Assembly (NCBI GenBank): GCA_035275405.1
Contig: DATEMU010000015.1
Span: forward strand, 186,001-250,000
Reading direction: 5' to 3'
Source: Phycisphaerae bacterium
Lineage (GTDB): Bacteria > Planctomycetota > Phycisphaerae > UBA1845 > UTPLA1
Length of the DNA stretch: 64,000 bases
A program made the position numbers and the translations under genes. Below the pieces are notes generated by a model. It did no database searches. It saw only the letters and a list, made by a program, of their open reading frames with translations, and had not been told where the DNA came from. Positions 60,056-64,000 of the stretch are shown here, one piece after another (position 1 is the first letter of the stretch; every line of letters starts with the position of its first letter).

Positions 60056-61525
60056 ATGCGGCGACATACTCGGACTTGGAAACGAAGCGGCTCGGCATTT
60101 GTGCTGATGACGGTCGCGGCGCTCGTACCGCTTGCGACGACTGCGATAATGCGGGCCGAGCCTAAAGACCGTGCGGAAAACTCGCTTGCCGCACAGCTCG
60201 ACAAGGTGCTGACCGGCTACGCCGACAAGCGGGTGCAGTTCGGCGGGTGCGTCATCGAGCTTCCCAGCGGGCGCGTGCTTTACGATCACAACGGCGAGCA
60301 GCCGATGATCCCGGCCAGCAACATGAAGCTTGTCGTCATGTCCGCGGCCCTCGATCAGCTTGGCAAGGACTACCAGTTCAAGACGATCCTGGCGGTTCGC
60401 GGCAAGGACCTGGTCGTCGTGGGAGGCGGCGATCCGACAATCGGCGACGAGAAACCAGCCCGGGCCTCCGGCAAATCCATCACCGCGGTTTTTCACGGGT
60501 GGGCGGAGAAACTCAAGGCCTCCGGCGTCAAGCAGATTCCCGGGAACATTGTGATCGACGATTCTGTTTTCGACCGGCAATTTACACACCCGAACTGGCC
60601 CCCCGAGCAGTTCGAGGCCTGGTACGAAGCGCCGGTGGGGGGACTGAACTTTAATGCCAACTGCGTCGACGTGAGCATCAAGCCCGGTCCGGCGGGTAAG
60701 CCGGCTCAGGTGAGCGTGATTCCCTCCGGCGCGGCGGTCAAGATGGTGAACCAGACGGTGACCGGAAAGAAGCACTCGGCGCGGGTCTCGCGCACCAAGG
60801 GTAGCGACACGATCATTGTCGGCGGATCGGTCGCGCGATCGGACCGGCTGGGGCCGGTGACGGTGCGCGATCCGGGCCTGCACTTCGGACAGGTGCTGCG
60901 GTCCGTGCTGGTCGCCCAGGGTATTCGCGTGGGCGGAAATGTCGTGCGCGAGCGCGTCCGTGTGATGGGCGATGGGATGCCGGAGAACAGCCATGTCGTG
61001 GCGATCGAACAAACGCCCCTTCGGCAGGCGATGTCGCGGGCGGGCAAGGACAGCCTGGGCATGATGGCCGAGGCCCTGATCAAGGCACTGGGCCATAAGC
61101 AATCGGGCGCTGGAACGTGGGAGAACGGCAGCGCGGCGGTGAAGATGTTCTTGCAAAAAGCCGGGGCGGCTCCCGGGGCCGTCGTCGATGACGGCAGCGG
61201 TCTCTCGCGGAAGAATCGCATCAGCGCGGCGGCCATGACGCAGGTGCTGCGGTACATCCACGACTCAAGCGGTTTTGAACTGCTCCGCGACACACTCTCC
61301 AAGGCGGGTGTAGATGGCACGCTGGACGATCGGCTTGGCGGACCGGCCACGCGCGGGCGGGTGTTTGCAAAAACGGGCTACATCAACGGTGTTCGCACGC
61401 TGGCAGGCTATGCCCAAACCAAGGCGGGCCGTTGGGTGGCATTCGCATTCTTCTACAACGGTGCGGCCAGTACCCGGCCGCTGACGCAACTTCAGGACAA
61501 GGCTTGCGAATTATTAGTAAAGTGA
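60056..61525 (+). CDS. dacB: PBP4-type D-alanyl-D-alanine carboxypeptidase/endopeptidase (S13)
   Basis: A 489-residue periplasmic penicillin-binding protein. AGGAG (60046-60050) is five bases from this ATG; another ATG three bases upstream is too close. The signal peptide is SAFVLMTVAALVPLATTAIM. The nucleophile motif SxxK is S88-N-M-K91 (IPASNMKL), and KTG is at ~439 (FAKTGYINGVRTLAG). The SxN position reads SLG (~332, KDSLGMMAE), so the Asn is replaced by Gly. The large insertion domain typical of S13 separates motifs 1 and 2. It trims or cleaves peptidoglycan cross-links; activity depends on whether the SxN change is tolerated. Confidence 0.88.
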   Translation: MRRHTRTWKRSGSAFVLMTVAALVPLATTAIMRAEPKDRAENSLAAQLDKVLTGYADKRVQFGGCVIELPSGRVLYDHNGEQPMIPASNMKLVVMSAALDQLGKDYQFKTILAVRGKDLVVVGGGDPTIGDEKPARASGKSITAVFHGWAEKLKASGVKQIPGNIVIDDSVFDRQFTHPNWPPEQFEAWYEAPVGGLNFNANCVDVSIKPGPAGKPAQVSVIPSGAAVKMVNQTVTGKKHSARVSRTKGSDTIIVGGSVARSDRLGPVTVRDPGLHFGQVLRSVLVAQGIRVGGNVVRERVRVMGDGMPENSHVVAIEQTPLRQAMSRAGKDSLGMMAEALIKALGHKQSGAGTWENGSAAVKMFLQKAGAAPGAVVDDGSGLSRKNRISAAAMTQVLRYIHDSSGFELLRDTLSKAGVDGTLDDRLGGPATRGRVFAKTGYINGVRTLAGYAQTKAGRWVAFAFFYNGAASTRPLTQLQDKACELLVK

Positions 61526-62179
61526 GGGCGAGGCGCGTTCGGCCTCGCGGGGGGCTCCGGGAACGCTGGCCTCTTCATCCTCGATCTTGACGCTCAGTGC
61601 GTTCGCCAATGCGCGGGCTTTCTGCAGATGGTCGCGAAGAAGAGGGAGGTTTTCCCCGGCGGCGTCACGCACCTGCGGGTCGAGGCCATTGCGGGCCTCT
61701 TCGTCGTATTCGCGCACCAGGGTGAGGTGTTCCGCGACCATCATGCGAAGGTACTCGCGATCAAACGCGTCTCCGAAGAGCGGCATAATTTGGCCCAGGA
61801 GCGATCGATGTGCCGGCGTCATGCCCGGGGGAATGGTGATATCCCGATCCATCGCGACATCGAGGAGATCCCGTTCCGCTTTCCGATGATCCTCGATCAT
61901 TTGTCGGCCGAGTTTCTTCACGCGTGCATCGCTCGCCTGGCGTTGGGCAATTCGCCCAAGTTCGACCTGCATCCGGGCCGCGGAAGCGGCGTTTCTAATG
62001 AAGCGTTCCCCGCGTGTCCCGCTTTCGAACGCGACGGTGCGGACGCGCGAAGTCGTATCATTGGAGCTTTGCGCGAGGACGGCTCCCCGATCGTCGATTG
62101 CCGCGTGAGTCGGTTCCGGGCCCGCGTCGCATCCCGTGGTCAAACAAACTATCGTCGTCCCAATGATCGCAAAGCGCAT
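61514..62179 (-). CDS. DUF4142 lipoprotein
   Basis: A 221-residue exported protein. The signal peptide ends VCLTTGC with the lipid Cys at residue ~17. Residues ~55-195 form the helical DUF4142 domain (GERFIRNAASAARMQVELGR, ASDARVKKLGRQMIEDHRKA, EYLRMMVAEHLTLVREYDEE), a four-helix ferritin-like arrangement in predicted periplasmic proteins of unknown function. The C-terminus is Glu/Pro-rich and converges with dacB, overlapping it by 12 bases. It probably sits on the periplasmic face of a membrane (inference). Confidence 0.85.
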   Translation of the reverse strand: MRFAIIGTTIVCLTTGCDAGPEPTHAAIDDRGAVLAQSSNDTTSRVRTVAFESGTRGERFIRNAASAARMQVELGRIAQRQASDARVKKLGRQMIEDHRKAERDLLDVAMDRDITIPPGMTPAHRSLLGQIMPLFGDAFDREYLRMMVAEHLTLVREYDEEARNGLDPQVRDAAGENLPLLRDHLQKARALANALSVKIEDEEASVPGAPREAERASPSLY

Positions 62180-62268
62180 AGACGACTCCCCCCATAGTAT
62201 TTCATATGAGCTTTACGGGAGGGTAAAAACCCGCTGACGAATCTGTAGAAGTAGATTCTGAGTAGAAA

Positions 62269-62655
62269 TCAGCCGTGGCGACCTGGTGGCGGCATGGGTG
62301 TGCCTCCGCGGACGGCCTCAACGTAAGCCATGCGAAGCTGGTGAAGCGTGGTGTCGAGAAGGCGCTTCTCGTCGGGTTGAAGGTTGCCGCTGGTTTTGCG
62401 ATCCAGCATATCCAGAAGGTCGATGTGGTGTTTCGCCAGTTCAAGATTGGGCGGAATCTCCTGACCCGCCGGGCCGGCAAAGCCGCCGAGACCTACGAGG
62501 GCCTGCATGGCGATAAGCTGAACGAGACCGGCGAAACTGGCCTCGGGCATGCCCTGTGGCCGCTCGACGTCGGCGGTCTCGGCGAGGCGCGCTTTTTCCT
62601 GCGCGGCCTGGCTCTTCCAGTCGTCATCCACTTGGATCTTGCGGTCATCGGGCAT
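62269..62655 (-). CDS. DUF1844 protein
   Basis: A 128-residue protein. The charged N-terminus (VDDDWKSQAAQEKARLAETA) is followed by the DUF1844 core ASFAGLVQLIAMQALVGLGG and IPPNLELAKHHIDLLDMLDR, then KTSGNLQPDEKRLLDTTLHQ. The family is common in Planctomycetes, Deltaproteobacteria and Acidobacteria and has no known function. The C-terminus is Pro/Gly-rich. It lies ahead of the DUF4142 gene on the same strand, about 90 bases apart. Confidence 0.88.
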   Translation of the reverse strand: MPDDRKIQVDDDWKSQAAQEKARLAETADVERPQGMPEASFAGLVQLIAMQALVGLGGFAGPAGQEIPPNLELAKHHIDLLDMLDRKTSGNLQPDEKRLLDTTLHQLRMAYVEAVRGGTPMPPPGRHG

Positions 62656-62776
62656 AGGCTAACTCCTCCGCTGGGGAGTCTATCGCGGCTGACCTGAGAA
62701 GGGAAAAAAGTGGCCAGGGTCCGGTCGCGACTGGGGGGAATCGCGTGGATACCGGAACGCCTGGCCGAGTCATCCA

Positions 62777-62798
62777 GTTTACCCGCACGACGGTAAAC
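62777..62798. repeat. Short inverted repeat upstream of the DUF1844 gene
   Basis: GTTTACC (62777-62783) pairs with GGTAAAC (62792-62798) with an eight-base loop. On the minus strand it is preceded by TTGTTTT. It may be part of a bidirectional terminator or an operator. Confidence 0.35.
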
Positions 62799-62849
62799 AA
62801 AACAAGGGAAAAGGCGGGTCGACGGCGTTTTTTATTGGCAGTTCATTTA

Positions 62850-62864
62850 CAATTAGGGTAATTG
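62850..62864. repeat. Perfect AT-rich palindrome at the amidohydrolase stop
   Basis: CAATTA-ggg-TAATTG (62850-62864) begins one base beyond the stop codon of the amidohydrolase gene. On the minus strand an A/T-rich stretch follows. A weak terminator or a binding site are both possible. Confidence 0.4.
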
Positions 62865-62865
62865 C

Positions 62866-64000
62866 TTAGTGCGGATTCCGGGGTTCTCGGCCATTGCAAC
62901 GGCCGCCAATCCAAGTTGTTACCGGTGGATACTCACTTTCCAAGATGTTGAGGTTCGGGTCGCCGGAACCGGCCGGGTCCCAAGGAATGGCAACGAAGTC
63001 CGCATACTTGCCGGAAGCAAACGATCCAAAATGGTCGCCCATGCCCAGGGCGATCGCCGATCTTCGGGTCGCCATGTCGAATAACAGGCCGGGATCGACA
63101 TCCGGTGTCTGACGATACAGATAACGCAGTTCATCGAGGATGGAGAGGCTGGGTGAACTGGCGAGGCTGTCCGTCCCGAGGCAGACATTTATCCCCAGAG
63201 AGATCATCTCCTGCCAGCGGTGTGGGGAATGACCAAAGAATGCATGAGTGCGGGGGCACCAAACGACCGAAATTGGCCCTTGCGAGAGGATATTGAGCAG
63301 ATCATCGTCGGCGTAGTTGACGTGGGCGAGTAGGGGAGCGCGGTCAAGCAGACCGGAGCGGGCCAGGACGTCTCCTGCGGTGCGCGGCCGATCCGTTTGA
63401 GCGTTGGGCAGGCCAAAGCGGTCGAGGAAATTCGCCAATGGTCCGCCGCCGCCCTCCAACCATTGCCGTTCGTCGCGGGTTTCGAGGAAGTGCATGGTGA
63501 GCGGGAGGCGGTGCGTGTCCGCGAGTTCGATCGCGCCCAAAAGGTCGCTCCAACTGACGCTGTAGGGGGCGTGGGGAGACAGGCCGATCATGAGGCGATC
63601 GGGCTCCGTGTGCGTTGAGGCTACTTGGAATACTTGTCGGAGAGACGCCGCGTCGAAGGGGGGCTGGCTGGCGCCGCTGAAGAGTTCGACGAAACAGACT
63701 TTGCGGATCGGTGATCCGCGAAGGAGTTCGACGTTCATCCCGGTTCGGGAAATGTCGCCGACGCAGGTCACGCCCGCAGCGAGAGACTGCGCGGCGCCAT
63801 CGAGCACCGCGGCGCGCTCGCCCTGAGCGGCGCCGGGCTGGCGACGAAGGGTCACGAGTTGCTCCAGCCATTCCCAAAGGGAGCCCGTAGAGAGCTTTTC
63901 CCGGTAACAACTCAATTCGAGATGCGTATGGGGATTAACAAGACCGGGCAGGAGGACAAGGTCTCCGAGGTCATGGACAGCGGCGCCGGTCGCATCCAGG
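62866..64000 (-). CDS. Amidohydrolase-family deaminase (runs off right edge)
   Basis: The frame is open to the right edge, giving 377 residues without the N-terminus. At its visible start, LLPGLVNPHTHLELSC is the metal-binding HxH strand. Then come HAPYSVSWSDLL, TMHFLETRDE (metal His), HVNYADDDLL (metal His) and VCLGTDSLASSPSLSILDEL with the catalytic Asp, all of the TRZ/ATZ and MtaD class of the superfamily. Candidates are S-adenosylhomocysteine/methylthioadenosine deaminase or aminofutalosine deaminase of the menaquinone route; the sequence does not decide. About 40-60 residues are missing at the N-terminus. Confidence 0.85.
   Translation of the reverse strand, partial: LDATGAAVHDLGDLVLLPGLVNPHTHLELSCYREKLSTGSLWEWLEQLVTLRRQPGAAQGERAAVLDGAAQSLAAGVTCVGDISRTGMNVELLRGSPIRKVCFVELFSGASQPPFDAASLRQVFQVASTHTEPDRLMIGLSPHAPYSVSWSDLLGAIELADTHRLPLTMHFLETRDERQWLEGGGGPLANFLDRFGLPNAQTDRPRTAGDVLARSGLLDRAPLLAHVNYADDDLLNILSQGPISVVWCPRTHAFFGHSPHRWQEMISLGINVCLGTDSLASSPSLSILDELRYLYRQTPDVDPGLLFDMATRRSAIALGMGDHFGSFASGKYADFVAIPWDPAGSGDPNLNILESEYPPVTTWIGGRCNGREPRNPH

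Overview
The window reads as chromosomal DNA of a GC-rich planctomycete, most likely of the Phycisphaerae or a nearby lineage (inference from gene content, not from a marker gene). The pointers are: secreted proteins ending in calcium-binding repeats of the 'DCNxNGxxDxCD' type, a PEP-CTERM protein, small zinc-ribbon proteins with the CxxCxYxLRGL signature, tandem sulfatase-TPR fusions, a Minf_1886-family protein, and long propeller-type secreted proteins. No rRNA, tRNA, CRISPR array, prophage or insertion sequence was recognised. Most of the window is housekeeping, with short accessory patches.

Layout. 1-2.7 kb: the N-terminal part of a secreted propeller protein running off the left edge, a small CPXCG protein, a purine-rich 7/8-bp tandem-repeat tract, a UDP-glucuronate decarboxylase and an orphan FliN-like protein. 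2.7-8.3 kb: a complete minus-strand fatty-acid operon rpmF-plsX-fabH-fabD-fabG-acpP-fabF with a good sigma70-type promoter. 8.4-13.3 kb: ppc and uvrB. 13.4-20.4 kb: a PEP-CTERM protein with promoter and terminator, then two sulfatase-like/TPR proteins that carry Thr at the formylglycine position; the first has a near-perfect sigma54 promoter. 20.4-33.9 kb: purM, lysC, a small zinc-ribbon membrane protein, valS, a BFN-domain protein, a GHMP kinase, a UspA protein, the overlapping lipA-tmk-holB set and a polytopic membrane protein. 34-46.5 kb: lineage-type secreted and membrane proteins, gene relics, a UPF0175/PIN toxin-antitoxin pair, lpd and a CDF transporter. 46.5-50.8 kb: two overlapping GT2 glycosyltransferases facing a Maf/CgeB-like protein, a 52-residue membrane protein and a Minf_1886 protein. 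50.8-64 kb: a PSP1/RicT protein, a secreted sugar-dehydrogenase-like propeller, icd, clpS, an M24 peptidase, a GGDEF operon, a PBP4-type DD-peptidase, DUF4142 and DUF1844 proteins, and an amidohydrolase running off the right edge.

How genes work together. The fab operon makes the acyl chain (fabD, fabH, fabF, fabG on acpP) and plsX passes it to phospholipid synthesis. lipA and lpd serve lipoate-dependent dehydrogenases; icd and ppc feed the TCA cycle. Secreted and cell-surface functions (propellers, lipoproteins, PEP-CTERM, sulfatase-like enzymes, glycosyltransferases) form the accessory theme.

The most unusual signals are the Thr-for-Cys sulfatase-TPR pair under a sigma54 promoter, a lipoprotein whose C-terminal beta-domain appears split by about 410 inserted residues, a 57-bp relic of a duplicated membrane-protein gene recognisable by synonymous divergence, and two families of palindromic REP-like elements, one of them read in frame inside valS.
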